A stretch of DNA of 64,000 nt from a virus, in the IMG/VR virus record IMGVR_UViG_3300024054_000008, positions 118,740-182,739 of that record; one strand, given 5' to 3'. A model generated the notes under the pieces. That model searched no databases, was not told the origin of the DNA, and saw only the letters and a program-made list of their open reading frames with translations. A program made the translations under genes and the position numbers. Within the stretch, counting starts at the first letter, position 1; the number at the start of each line of letters is the position of its first letter. Below, in pieces: positions 29,565 through 37,898 of this stretch.

Positions 29565-29606
29565 TCTTTATTATCACATATATATTTCAACAATATGTGT
29601 GGTACA

Positions 29607-30356
29607 TCAGCCAGTCATGACAGACTTTGTGGCCGCAAAGTCGATGGCTTGCTGAATCACGTCGTCATTGATCAATTCTAGGAGCCTTGGGTTGCGATTG
29701 AAATAGGCGGCCATGTCACCAATACTAAGTCGGTCCTTAGCCTTGTTCAGAGCAACCATCAATTCCCGTGATGGTGGGTTTGCAGCTGATTCTTCGCAAA
29801 TTCTGACAAAAACCCGACCGAGATTATCAGAACAAATGGCACCTGTAGCTTTGTAATATTCGACAATCAATGATAATTCTTTGAGTTCCAAGTCACCGCT
29901 AAGCCACTTGGCAAAAGTCTGAATGACGCGTAGTCTAGTTTTATCAGCGTCAGTTACGTATTTCTTTTCTTGCTTTTCTTTGTGTTTTCTGATGATTCCT
30001 TCTTTTTGAGAATCAAATTTTTCCATCAATTCACGAATATCGTTGATAAGTTTTTCTTTTCTTTCTAGATAAACTTTGGCATTGAGCTTGACGTTAAAAT
30101 AATAACTGCTTTCTAATTTTTCACTATTGTTACAGTGAAGTATTTCCTGGCCTGGCAACAAAACAATTGGATACACAAAGTTGGTGATTTTCCCGTATTT
30201 ATCTGATGACGACGTCAAGCGGTTGCTACTCGTTCCAACAGTCGAAATCATAACTCCCTTAACCAGCCCTTGTTCCCAAGCAGGAAGATTGCTAAACTCC
30301 AGAAATTCTTCATCAGAGAATTCTGGGAATTCTTCACGCTTGTAAAGCTCAGTCAT
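29607..30356 (-). CDS. Hypothetical protein with shared tail
   Basis: 249 residues. N-terminus acidic (REEFPEFSDEEFLEFSN), a Lys-rich coiled-coil in the middle (KEKLINDIRELMEKFDSQK) and a helical end RLLELINDDVIQQAIDFAATKSVMTG. No domain recognised; belongs to the long members of the tail family. Confidence 0.58.
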   Translation of the reverse strand: MTELYKREEFPEFSDEEFLEFSNLPAWEQGLVKGVMISTVGTSSNRLTSSSDKYGKITNFVYPIVLLPGQEILHCNNSEKLESSYYFNVKLNAKVYLERKEKLINDIRELMEKFDSQKEGIIRKHKEKQEKKYVTDADKTRLRVIQTFAKWLSGDLELKELSLIVEYYKATGAICSDNLGRVFVRICEESAANPPSRELMVALNKAKDRLSIGDMAAYFNRNPRLLELINDDVIQQAIDFAATKSVMTG

Positions 30357-30359
30357 GGC

Positions 30360-30677
30360 TCACCCGTGCAAGATTTCACACGTTGAAATCAAGTCTTGCA
30401 GCATCGCGTCTACTTCCTCCTCTGATTTGTTGAAAACCAACACGTGACCCTTCGGGATGTAGACCTCTAGGATTGTCCAATCACCAGACAAAGACCCAAT
30501 CCAGCTCAAATCTGCAAGAAAGCTACAGAAAATCTTGCCAAAACCTTGGATTTTGTTAGAAAGACCGACAACAGGCAAGTTTTCTTTTGTATAAACAATC
30601 GATGCGAGACGGCTCGCATCAACCTTGAACAGAGGCTTACGATACTTATCAGACAGCTTTTGTGAAAAGACGATCAC
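30360..30677 (-). CDS. Hypothetical protein with shared tail
   Basis: 105 residues from a GTG at 30677 that overlaps the upstream TGA (MIVFSQKLSDKYRKP). Beta-rich, ending STCEILHG. The longer frame upstream is ruled out by the overlap arrangement. Confidence 0.55.
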   Translation of the reverse strand: MIVFSQKLSDKYRKPLFKVDASRLASIVYTKENLPVVGLSNKIQGFGKIFCSFLADLSWIGSLSGDWTILEVYIPKGHVLVFNKSEEEVDAMLQDLISTCEILHG

Positions 30678-31045
30678 GACTCCACAAGCTCCTGAGTCTC
30701 TTCTTGGTTTTGCTCTTCTTCGTAAAAGAGTCCTTCCCAAACGTCATTCATTTTTTGTTCGAAAAGCTTGGTCGCAACTACAGAAAGGGCCTGCATGAAG
30801 GTGTCCCAGCTTCCGTCCATCTCTTCGAAGTCTTGATCTGGCGGGTCCCAATAAGTTCCAGCATGATAAGTCGTAACCCCAATCCTGAAAACTTCTTCTC
30901 CATCTTTTTCGGCCTTGAAAATCGAGAAAGAATCAATTTCAACCGAGCTGACATCAAGGTCAGAAGACAACTCGATTTTGAATTTTTCCTCTCCAAAGAG
31001 AGCCGAAAAGAATTTCGTTGCAAGTTGCAGGTCGTATTGGTTCAC
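30674..31045 (-). CDS. Hypothetical protein with shared tail
   Basis: 123 residues, acidic, with TTYHAGTYWDPPDQDFEEMDG and an end QEETQELVES. First gene of the three-gene operon 29607-31045. No domain recognised. Confidence 0.57.
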   Translation of the reverse strand: MNQYDLQLATKFFSALFGEEKFKIELSSDLDVSSVEIDSFSIFKAEKDGEEVFRIGVTTYHAGTYWDPPDQDFEEMDGSWDTFMQALSVVATKLFEQKMNDVWEGLFYEEEQNQEETQELVES

Positions 31046-31206
31046 AGTACACCTTCTTCAGGTGAATTGGTGGGCACACAGCTGGGAGTTTACAGTTCCG
31101 GACCTATAAACCGTCATAGCCACGTGAAATCACGCACGCTAAGACCCAAAGGCGTGCCCAACAACAAATACGCACGGGCACAACCGGCTTCCGTTGATTG
31201 GGAGAC

Positions 31207-31683
31207 TCACCAATTAGTTTGTACCAATTCTCGTGCCCACCACAGGTTGTCTTTACGGTTCCAATTCCAATCACCATTTTCGGCAGATTTTCTCAGCCGT
31301 TCTAAAAATCGCTCAATCGAAAGACCGTAGCCATTTCTGTACGTTGCATAACTCCTAAATTTAATAACACCATTAGCAAACCAGACGTCGATTCGTTGCG
31401 CACGGGCTATTTTTTCATCGTCAACAAGGCCGTTTACAACCTCTTCAGCCTTTTGCTCATCGTCTAATCTAAGAGACAACTTGTTCTTAACCGATTCGGT
31501 AAATTGCTCCCAACAGTTTTGGATTTCTTCAGCTGTTGGTTCTAAGTTTGCATCAAATCTGGCGTAAAGATATTCACAGTTGGAGTCAGGGTGATCATCA
31601 GATTCAACGTGAAATTCAACCCGTAATTTGAATTTCTCACTCTTTGGTTCATAGTTCGATGTCACGCCAACTCCGTACGACAT
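31207..31683 (-). CDS. Hypothetical protein
   Basis: 158 residues: beta-rich start (NYEPKSEKFKLRVEFHVESDD), central helices and a Trp-rich end (WNWNRKDNLWWARELVQTNW). Overlaps the upstream gene by 35 nt. Confidence 0.57.
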   Translation of the reverse strand: MSYGVGVTSNYEPKSEKFKLRVEFHVESDDHPDSNCEYLYARFDANLEPTAEEIQNCWEQFTESVKNKLSLRLDDEQKAEEVVNGLVDDEKIARAQRIDVWFANGVIKFRSYATYRNGYGLSIERFLERLRKSAENGDWNWNRKDNLWWARELVQTNW

Positions 31684-32044
31684 CCCAGTTCAGGCTTACC
31701 GTTTCGAGTGAATTTATGAAATCTTTTGCTTCTTGCTTTCCAAGATCTTTTACAAGTTCGCGCGTTGTCATGTGGTTGTGAATTTGAGCCTCTTCATCCC
31801 AAACCCATAGACCATAATCAACTTTTTCGACAACAACTTTCACGTCGGCGTCTGGACAGCGCCGATTCAACTCATTGGCAATCGCATCCTTAATCCAATC
31901 GCCGGACCGAGCGTCATTTGCTACGACGCTCAAGTCAGGAACAAGTGCAGTCGTGGTCGGACCCTGCTCCTTCACCACACGAAAGACAGCAGGACCGTTT
32001 GACTTGCCTGCAGACGGTACGACAAGCTTCCGGATCTTTTGCAT
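31649..32044 (-). CDS. Hypothetical protein
   Basis: 131 residues, basic start (MQKIRKLVVPSAGK). Its first 36 codons overlap the Cys-rich secreted protein gene at 31935-32162 in another frame; both look genuine, so its true start may be further downstream. No domain recognised. Confidence 0.5.
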   Translation of the reverse strand: MQKIRKLVVPSAGKSNGPAVFRVVKEQGPTTTALVPDLSVVANDARSGDWIKDAIANELNRRCPDADVKVVVEKVDYGLWVWDEEAQIHNHMTTRELVKDLGKQEAKDFINSLETVSLNWDVVRSWRDIEL

Positions 32045-32162
32045 TTATACATCTGCCTGAACAGAACACGCAGGTTCTGTAACAGGCGTCTCGTTTCTTA
32101 TGATTTTCAGGCGGTCCAGCCAATGGGACCACAAACAAAAATACAAGAAACAAAAATCTCAT
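31935..32162 (-). CDS. Secreted Cys-rich protein
   Basis: 75 residues: signal peptide MRFLFLVFLFVVPLAG and ten Cys in C-x2-C and C-x3-C spacing (CYRTCVFCSGRC, CCLSCG), as in disulphide-stabilised periplasmic peptides. Comparable to the lipoproteins at 17933 and 50841. Confidence 0.58.
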   Translation of the reverse strand: MRFLFLVFLFVVPLAGPPENHKKRDACYRTCVFCSGRCINAKDPEACRTVCRQVKRSCCLSCGEGAGSDHDCTCS

Positions 32163-32350
32163 TTTTCCGGATCAAGGATTGAAATAGCCCTTTGGACGGC
32201 CGAATACGCCCGAACCTCGACGTATTCTTGAGCATCCGTATCTGCGCTGTTTGAAAGCTTGTCGGCTTCGTGATGTTCCAAAGCTTTCTTGGAAAGACTC
32301 AAAGCTTCACGAATTTGAAATAGCTCTTGAGGAGTCAAAATGACTTGCAT
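32159..32350 (-). CDS. Small helical protein
   Basis: 63 residues (MQVILTPQELFQIREALSLSKKALEHHE), all-helical. ATGA overlap with the secreted-protein gene. Function unknown. Confidence 0.5.
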   Translation of the reverse strand: MQVILTPQELFQIREALSLSKKALEHHEADKLSNSADTDAQEYVEVRAYSAVQRAISILDPEK

Positions 32351-32361
32351 GTTTCATTCTC

Positions 32362-32571
32362 CTAGAGATAATCCGAGACTGGCGTGACGTGGTGGTTTGG
32401 GTACATTTCTTGGTATTTCTTGACATCCTCTTCGGATGCCTCCCGTGCCATCACCTGGAACTCTGGTTTGGTGAACATCACGACCATGTCGTAGACTTCC
32501 TGAACCGATTCTGCGCCACTGAACATCGCAACGGAACCGTCTCTACCACCAACTTCTACGTAGACGAACAT
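32362..32571 (-). CDS. Small hypothetical protein
   Basis: 69 residues from ATG 32571, 6 nt after GGAGG behind GCGTACAGG. MFVYVEVGGRDGSVAMFSGA, beta-alpha pattern, ending VTPVSDYL. Confidence 0.55.
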   Translation of the reverse strand: MFVYVEVGGRDGSVAMFSGAESVQEVYDMVVMFTKPEFQVMAREASEEDVKKYQEMYPNHHVTPVSDYL

Positions 32572-32624
32572 GTGCGACCTCCACAACCTGTACGCCGAGC
32601 TCTGCCCGACTTGCGGTTGTCAGA

Positions 32625-33098
32625 TCAAAGTTCAATCCGGGTGTTGAAGGTTTCCTCCAGCCAACTGTTATTGAGTTCTTGACTTGGTCGCACATAGGTG
32701 ACGTACGCGTCACTTTGTTCTGAAAGATCCCTCTTGCAAGAAGGGCATGGTCCTGGTTCGTAAATGCTATAAACACAGTTGAAATCATGACTGTGCCAGC
32801 CATTTCTGCCGCAATGTTTACAGTGATATCGCTTTGTTACGTCAACCTTCACACCCGGAGAAACAACCCTGTCATAATCAAACGATGACATGAATGAATC
32901 TGGGATTTTGAACTTTCCAGCACGTGTGATACTAGCCCATTCCAGCTGACGAGAACCGCATTTCGGAAATACGTCGAAATGACCCTTTGGTGTACACCGC
33001 TTTTGGTCGATATCCCGTGCGAACGGATGCCAGTCTGAAAGACCAACACTGTCTGGACAGTAGACAACTTCATCGTTTTTATCGATAATCATCGACAT
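32625..33098 (-). CDS. Zinc-finger-type hypothetical protein
   Basis: 157 residues from the ATG overlapping the upstream TGA (TGATG). YHCKHCGRNGWHSHDFNCVYSIYEPGPCPSCKRD holds two C-x2-C pairs plus His and Cys residues, fitting one or two zinc sites. Flanks unrecognised. Confidence 0.58.
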   Translation of the reverse strand: MSMIIDKNDEVVYCPDSVGLSDWHPFARDIDQKRCTPKGHFDVFPKCGSRQLEWASITRAGKFKIPDSFMSSFDYDRVVSPGVKVDVTKRYHCKHCGRNGWHSHDFNCVYSIYEPGPCPSCKRDLSEQSDAYVTYVRPSQELNNSWLEETFNTRIEL

Positions 33099-33997
33099 CA
33101 CTTGCCTGCCTTTCGCGGCAGAGCTTTCTTGGAGAGCTTAAGTTTTTCCAACGCTTGTTTGAACTCGGCTTGAACCTCTTCGCTGACCTTGAGTTCGTCC
33201 TTCTCGAAGATGCTGAGCAGCTCCATGGCTTCTTTGCAATCACCGAACTGAATCTTCTCGACGATTCGGCGGGTTGTCTCTTCGAGAGCCATTGCACGTT
33301 CTACGTGCGTGATCACACTTTTCAGAATCGCATCACTCAATCCGGGCAGGCCTTTGTAGAGGGCTGCATCGATGTCACGATTCAGCAAGACGCCTTCTTT
33401 GCCGATCTCGTTGAGTTGGTGCGCCAAGTCTGACCGCTTCTTTTCACGGTCTTTGACCATTTTTCGGAAATCGCCAATGGTCATCTTCTGATCGACCTCG
33501 GAAAGGGAAATCTTTCCGCTGAGTTCGTCGAGCTTCTCGACGAGAGACTGACCTTTAACCTTGAGCTTCTCTACCAATTCAATCTTATCGGCAATCTCCT
33601 TGTCGATGATACGGACCGCTTTGCTCAACTGAGGAAGCTCTGTCAAAACTTTTGCGGCACGTTCTTGTGCGATCTTCTGCAGATCGGCGGTTCCACGACC
33701 AAAGTTATGGCCGTGGCTTTCAATGTCAACAAACACATCACCGTATCGCCGAACCGAAAAACCATTGAATTGACGGTCCAACCTAGAGATGTGGAGGTTG
33801 CTGACGAACTTGCGACGGTGGGCCGTTTCAGCAATATAACGAGCCGTCATTTGCATGATGTATTGCGCAGCACGCGAGCGCTTTTCGAAAAGATCCGAAA
33901 AATCTTTGCGCTTCTCATGACTCCACGTTGTCATGTCGGCCTGATTGACTGTGCTGAGCAGATCTTTCTTGTCGAAATCCAACATATCGTCGGCCAT
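33098..33997 (-). CDS. Large coiled-coil protein
   Basis: 299 residues from ATG 33997 with the shared leader (GATGCGTACCAG hairpin, GGAGGT). Mostly helical; heptads run through residues 115-215 (LSKAVRIIDKEIADKIELVEKLKVK...). Basic C-terminus (KLKLSKKALPRKAGK). Could be structural or DNA-binding; no family recognised. Confidence 0.6.
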   Translation of the reverse strand: MADDMLDFDKKDLLSTVNQADMTTWSHEKRKDFSDLFEKRSRAAQYIMQMTARYIAETAHRRKFVSNLHISRLDRQFNGFSVRRYGDVFVDIESHGHNFGRGTADLQKIAQERAAKVLTELPQLSKAVRIIDKEIADKIELVEKLKVKGQSLVEKLDELSGKISLSEVDQKMTIGDFRKMVKDREKKRSDLAHQLNEIGKEGVLLNRDIDAALYKGLPGLSDAILKSVITHVERAMALEETTRRIVEKIQFGDCKEAMELLSIFEKDELKVSEEVQAEFKQALEKLKLSKKALPRKAGK

Positions 33998-34041
33998 TAG
34001 TACCTCCACCGCTGGTACGCATCGCCAGGTGCTAGTTCCAG

Positions 34042-34206
34042 TCAGCGATAAATTTTGTCAACTTGAACTTCACGTACTTCAAAACTTACACCAGATTCGA
34101 GCTTTGGTGCCAGTAAACAAAGTATATCATTCACGGTTTTCTTCTTGTAAACCTCAGTTCTCCCATCAACCGTGACTAAAATTTGATTTTTACGATTCGT
34201 CCGCAA
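34042..34206 (-). CDS. Possible small protein
   Basis: 54 residues if started at a TTG at 34206. The downstream part reads as protein (QILVTVDGRTEVYKKKTVNDIL, LESGVSFEVREVQVDKIYR). It overlaps the end of the preceding gene by 17 nt. The non-ATG start lowers confidence. Confidence 0.45.
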   Translation of the reverse strand: MRTNRKNQILVTVDGRTEVYKKKTVNDILCLLAPKLESGVSFEVREVQVDKIYR

Positions 34207-34528
34207 GCCCAACCTTCTTTCTGTAGTCTTTCCAGGCCTCGAAGCATTCTTCGGGTGTTAGATTAGCACGTACTTCAAACGCTGTTCCGCGTTTACTTGC
34301 AAACACCCTCCAATTTTCGCCCTCCCAAATCCAATTTCTGGCCGAACCAGTCCAAGTGAACTTTTGCCTTCCCAATCGTGATTTGTGGAATTTAACAGCA
34401 CCATCTTTGTTGGAGGCCATGTGCATCTGCATGGTTTGGTCTCTATATGTTTTGAATTCCGTATCAGATAACACTCGAACATCGATCAAATTGATCATTG
34501 GCGTACTTTCCCATTCGAATTGATTCAT
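34190..34528 (-). CDS. Hypothetical protein
   Basis: 112 residues from ATG 34528 overlapping the upstream TGA. Basic beta-rich middle (KFHKSRLGRQKFTWTGSARNWIW), C-terminal helix ending KKVGLADES. Confidence 0.55.
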   Translation of the reverse strand: MNQFEWESTPMINLIDVRVLSDTEFKTYRDQTMQMHMASNKDGAVKFHKSRLGRQKFTWTGSARNWIWEGENWRVFASKRGTAFEVRANLTPEECFEAWKDYRKKVGLADES

Positions 34529-34812
34529 GATTTGATCAACTCCTCTGTCAGGTATTGATCTGTTTTCGACTCTGCATATTTTTTGGCTTTTTGAAGCAAT
34601 GCTGCCAATCCGCAACCTTCATCAAAAAAGTCTTTAACAGCTATTTGCTTAAAAGGGCTGAACACGTTTACACGAAGATAATTCGGCTTTCTAAAATGAC
34701 GTATATTTGCAGCTAAATACCGTGTATTTTTCAGATCGGAGCAGAAAGCATAACATTTTATGTCATCGTCGTATGTTTTTTGTTTATTAGACTTCCAAAT
34801 AAGTTGTTTCAT
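34525..34812 (-). CDS. Hypothetical protein with shared tail
   Basis: 95 residues from ATG 34812 overlapping the upstream TGA. MKQLIWKSNKQKTYDDDIKCY..., ending DQYLTEELIKS. Second gene of the operon 34042-35189. Confidence 0.55.
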   Translation of the reverse strand: MKQLIWKSNKQKTYDDDIKCYAFCSDLKNTRYLAANIRHFRKPNYLRVNVFSPFKQIAVKDFFDEGCGLAALLQKAKKYAESKTDQYLTEELIKS

Positions 34813-35189
34813 GCTTCCAAAACCTGCTTTGCCTGCATCTGTGCAAGCCACTCTCGTCCACGATCTTCGGCCGCAGCAATCCGCTCCAAAATGCGAATCA
34901 GGACGTCTTTGGTCGTTCCAACTCGCAAAATACGAGGGAATTTACCAATCCCAACGATTCGCCCGTCTGCGCGTTCGTAAACGGTGCAGACCTTGATGGC
35001 GTCCTGGCCACATTTCCGAACTGATGGGTTACCGACTGCAATACTTGTATACACTTTCACAATCACGCGGTTACAGTGTGCCTGTGGCTTCTCGTACACC
35101 ACTTCGTTTCCGTAGATTGTGCGCTGGAAACCTTTGAGTTGGAGCAGACGCTCGATGTCTTCAGAAGAAACCTGGACGTAAAGAGCCAT
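34809..35189 (-). CDS. Hypothetical protein with shared-like tail
   Basis: 126 residues from ATG 35189 behind GCCGTATTGGCCGGTAAGGAGAAG, a variant leader. MALYVQVSSEDIERLLQLKGF suggests an alpha/beta N-terminus; the end is LAQMQAKQVLEA. First gene of the operon. Confidence 0.57.
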   Translation of the reverse strand: MALYVQVSSEDIERLLQLKGFQRTIYGNEVVYEKPQAHCNRVIVKVYTSIAVGNPSVRKCGQDAIKVCTVYERADGRIVGIGKFPRILRVGTTKDVLIRILERIAAAEDRGREWLAQMQAKQVLEA

Positions 35190-35288
35190 ATTCTTCTCCT
35201 TACCGGCCAATACGGCGAGCGGCAGCCGATTTCGCTTAATTAATGTACGCGCAAACGAAAACGACGGATATTCGTGTGTATCTTGTTA

Positions 35289-35489
35289 GTGTCTAAACGT
35301 ACAAACGACCAACCCAAGTGTTGCGTCTGTCGCGGATTGGCTGAATTTGTACAGACTAACGAATTTATTAATCATAACCTGTACAAATACTTGTGTAAAT
35401 CTTGCGTGCTAAATTCCGAAATTGTGTACTATATTACAATATTGATGAATATTATACCAAATGCTTACTTGACAGTTAATACGACATAA
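35289..35489 (+). CDS. Small Cys-pair protein
   Basis: 66 residues from a GTG at 35289 (other starts at 35274 or 35283). CCVCRGLAEF...CKSC gives a C-x2-C...C-x2-C zinc ribbon; the C-terminus is hydrophobic. AT-rich and lacking a clear ribosome site. Confidence 0.42.
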   Translation: MSKRTNDQPKCCVCRGLAEFVQTNEFINHNLYKYLCKSCVLNSEIVYYITILMNIIPNAYLTVNTT

Positions 35490-35693
35490 ATTTAACTTGT
35501 ATGGTTAGCATATTTGGCAGATATAATATGTCTCCAAAATCTGTTGGTTGTAAATTCCAACGTTATCACAGTAGGTAATTAGATGACTGAATACGAAAAG
35601 CAAGAAGAGTATCAGGACAACGAATACGACGAGGGTGATTCGGACAACGGAAACAGGCGCCAGCCACGCGTACCGATGCGTGGAGGTGAGACA

Positions 35694-35882
35694 ATGACCG
35701 ATCCGCAAATCATCACAACGGCAACTCTCAAAACCAACAAGGCCGGAGGCGAACTTTTGACGTTCACCATTCGCCTCGGGTTTTTCCAGCTCGTCTGCAT
35801 CGCCAACATCCCGGAGGAGGGACAAGACGAGGCCCCGGTCTACGTCAAGTTCAAGGTCTCGACTCCACGAGAACGAACCTGA
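35694..35882 (+). CDS. Conserved small beta protein, paralogue 2
   Basis: 62 residues from ATG 35694 behind CCACGC-GTACCGAT-GCGTGG (hairpin) and GGAGGT. Paralogue of 18579-18776. The frame stays open upstream to ATG 35583, adding a 37-residue acidic extension (MTEYEKQEEYQDNEYDEG...) that would be translated through the leader; two forms are possible. Confidence 0.65.
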   Translation: MTDPQIITTATLKTNKAGGELLTFTIRLGFFQLVCIANIPEEGQDEAPVYVKFKVSTPRERT

Positions 35883-35890
35883 GAAACCTA

Positions 35891-35928
35891 CTGTGGGGAC
35901 TCCAGGATCAACCCTGGAGTCCCCACAG
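35891..35928. terminator. Terminator hairpin
   Basis: CTGTGGGGACTCCAGG pairs with CCTGGAGTCCCCACAG around a short loop. Its end CAGGAG may also supply the ribosome site of the gene at 35940. Confidence 0.75.
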
Positions 35929-35939
35929 GAGTATTTGGA

Positions 35940-36266
35940 ATGGCAAAGCCTTTAAAGCCAATTTCTCAAATTGAACCTAAAATTGACACTTTTGTAAAAT
36001 TGGCTGAATCGTCTAAAAAGACTCTTGCTTTCAGTTCGTTTAGATTTAATGGGAAAATATTCAAGATTTACTATTATAAATTTGCAAAGAACCTGTCAAT
36101 TCACACGGAAAAAATCGCATATTCAAAAAATGCGTGGACTTGGACCAAAAAACAAGAATTCAAAGATGTCGAAGTTACGAGTTTAAAATTTATGATTATG
36201 AATCATGTTTACGAAATATTTAAGAATGAATACGAACAAGATACAAAGGAGATCATAGATGCTTGA
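35940..36266 (+). CDS. Hypothetical protein with shared tail
   Basis: 108 residues, basic, AT-rich. MAKPLKPISQIEPKIDTF..., beta middle (SFRFNGKIFKIYYYKF), end YEQDTKEIIDA. Overlaps the next gene by 8 nt. Confidence 0.55.
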   Translation: MAKPLKPISQIEPKIDTFVKLAESSKKTLAFSSFRFNGKIFKIYYYKFAKNLSIHTEKIAYSKNAWTWTKKQEFKDVEVTSLKFMIMNHVYEIFKNEYEQDTKEIIDA

Positions 36267-36807
36267 CTGCATTATCACAGTCAAAGGCAACGGAGTTGGT
36301 AAATACGGTCGTTCAAAGAAAGACAGAACCGGCTATGTCTCTGAATTTTGTGTTGATAACACATTTTTTTATAGAGCAATTTTCAAACATTTGAAGGAAT
36401 GTAATAAATGCGACCCGAATGATGTTCTAAAAACACTCTTGTTTCGTCGCAAAGACGGGCTTGTAACCGGGAGCCTGGCGGAACTTGCAGTAAAATACAA
36501 AAGAAATTTCCAATCAACTGATTGGCTCCTTGTCGAAGAGTACATCTGTAGATGTATAGATAGCCGTGTCATCCTCAAATATTTGAATAACTTCGAATAT
36601 GAACAAATCCCGAACTTTTATCGTAAATTCCATTCTTTCGGCCCTCAAAGATTTTCGGGGCTTAAAATGGATCGATTGGATATAGAATCTGAACAGGTAT
36701 TTGTATTCATAAAGCTTTATATTCAATATTGTACAGTCACGACTTTACCAGAAAGCAATGATGAACTAATGGAATTGATTAAAACTTCTGAAGTTCTCGA
36801 AAGCTGA
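36259..36807 (+). CDS. Hypothetical protein with shared tail
   Basis: 182 residues with an N-terminal basic part (KGNGVGKYGRSKKDRTG) and helical end MELIKTSEVLES, one of the clearest tails. The next gene starts 52 nt later behind its own leader, so no overlap forces the ending. Confidence 0.58.
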   Translation: MLDCIITVKGNGVGKYGRSKKDRTGYVSEFCVDNTFFYRAIFKHLKECNKCDPNDVLKTLLFRRKDGLVTGSLAELAVKYKRNFQSTDWLLVEEYICRCIDSRVILKYLNNFEYEQIPNFYRKFHSFGPQRFSGLKMDRLDIESEQVFVFIKLYIQYCTVTTLPESNDELMELIKTSEVLES

Positions 36808-36859
36808 CCTAGCCGGTGTAAGCTGGGACAGCGCTAGCGTACCGCGCACGGAGGTCCGC

Positions 36860-37891
36860 ATGCCTTTGACCATCGGTGAAACGAAACTTGTTCAAGGCTC
36901 GGCACGAGAGCCCTACAAAGTCAAAAACTGTGACGGCACGATCTTTTCCTGCACCTGTCCGGGGTGGAGGAATTCCCCAGGGTCAGTCGACCAGAAAACG
37001 TGCAAACACACGAAGCCAGAAAAACTGGCTTACATGACAGCAATTGGTGCGCCAATTCCGGCGGTCACAGCGGTTCCGGTTGCAAAGCCTGCAACGAAGA
37101 AATCAGTTTCCAAAGCCTCAATTGAGTCGTCAGAAGCACCTGTTCTTTTGGCACAGGCCTGGGAATCAAACATCGACCCAGATGGCTGGTGGATGTCCAT
37201 CAAAATGGACGGAATAAGGGCATTTTTCAATGGAAAAGATTTCATCTCCAGACTTGGCAACAAATTTGAGGTTCCTGATTGGTTTAAATCTGGTTTACCA
37301 GATGTCCCACTTGATGGTGAATTATGGATTGGTAGAAAATCTTTCCAAGAAACTGTCAGCATTGTAAAGCGAAAAGACCAATCAGGTGATTGGTCCAAGA
37401 TAAAATTTATGGTTTTTGATGCACCAACATTAAACAAACCGTTCGAACAGAGATTGCAAGATCTTCAAAATCTGATCTCAAATGCAAATTATGCTCAGTA
37501 TGTTGAGCACACCAAATGCACTGGTCGTGACCATCTGCAGCAAGAATTGCAGAAAGTAACGCTTCTTGGTGATGAAGGATTAATGTTAAGGAAACCAAAT
37601 TCTATGTACGAAGTTGGTAGAAGTTCAACTCTTTTAAAAGTTAAAATTTTTCACGACGAAGAAGCACTTGTTATTGGTCATTCGCCAGGCAAAGGAAAAC
37701 ACAAAGGAAAATTGGGCGCACTGATTTGTTCTTTAAATGATATTCAATTCAATGTTGGATCTGGGTTTACTGATGAACAAAGATTAAATCCACCACCGAT
37801 CGGTTCAAAGATCGTATTTGCATATCAAGAAAAAACCAAAGACAATGTTCCACGTTTCCCGGTGTTTCTTAGAACGTTTATTGAAATGTAA
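36860..37891 (+). CDS. ATP-dependent DNA ligase with N-terminal SWIM-type zinc domain
   Basis: 343 residues, start behind GCGTACCG-N6-GGAGGT. Residues 20-55 have C-x-C-x20-C-x-H (FSCTCPGW...KTCKHT), a SWIM-like zinc finger. Then nucleotidyltransferase motifs: I KMDGIRA (adenylated Lys), III DGELWIG, IV EGLMLRK, V LLKVK; an OB-fold domain follows (KGKLGALICS...VPRFPVFLRTF). Seals nicks in phage DNA replication or repair. A LAGLIDADG gene follows at 7 nt. Confidence 0.9.
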   Translation: MPLTIGETKLVQGSAREPYKVKNCDGTIFSCTCPGWRNSPGSVDQKTCKHTKPEKLAYMTAIGAPIPAVTAVPVAKPATKKSVSKASIESSEAPVLLAQAWESNIDPDGWWMSIKMDGIRAFFNGKDFISRLGNKFEVPDWFKSGLPDVPLDGELWIGRKSFQETVSIVKRKDQSGDWSKIKFMVFDAPTLNKPFEQRLQDLQNLISNANYAQYVEHTKCTGRDHLQQELQKVTLLGDEGLMLRKPNSMYEVGRSSTLLKVKIFHDEEALVIGHSPGKGKHKGKLGALICSLNDIQFNVGSGFTDEQRLNPPPIGSKIVFAYQEKTKDNVPRFPVFLRTFIEM

Positions 37892-37898
37892 AGGTGGA

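Noticed and set aside
31119-31134. CACGTGAAAT as parS half site
   Set aside because: Only one half matches; the left half is unlike parS.
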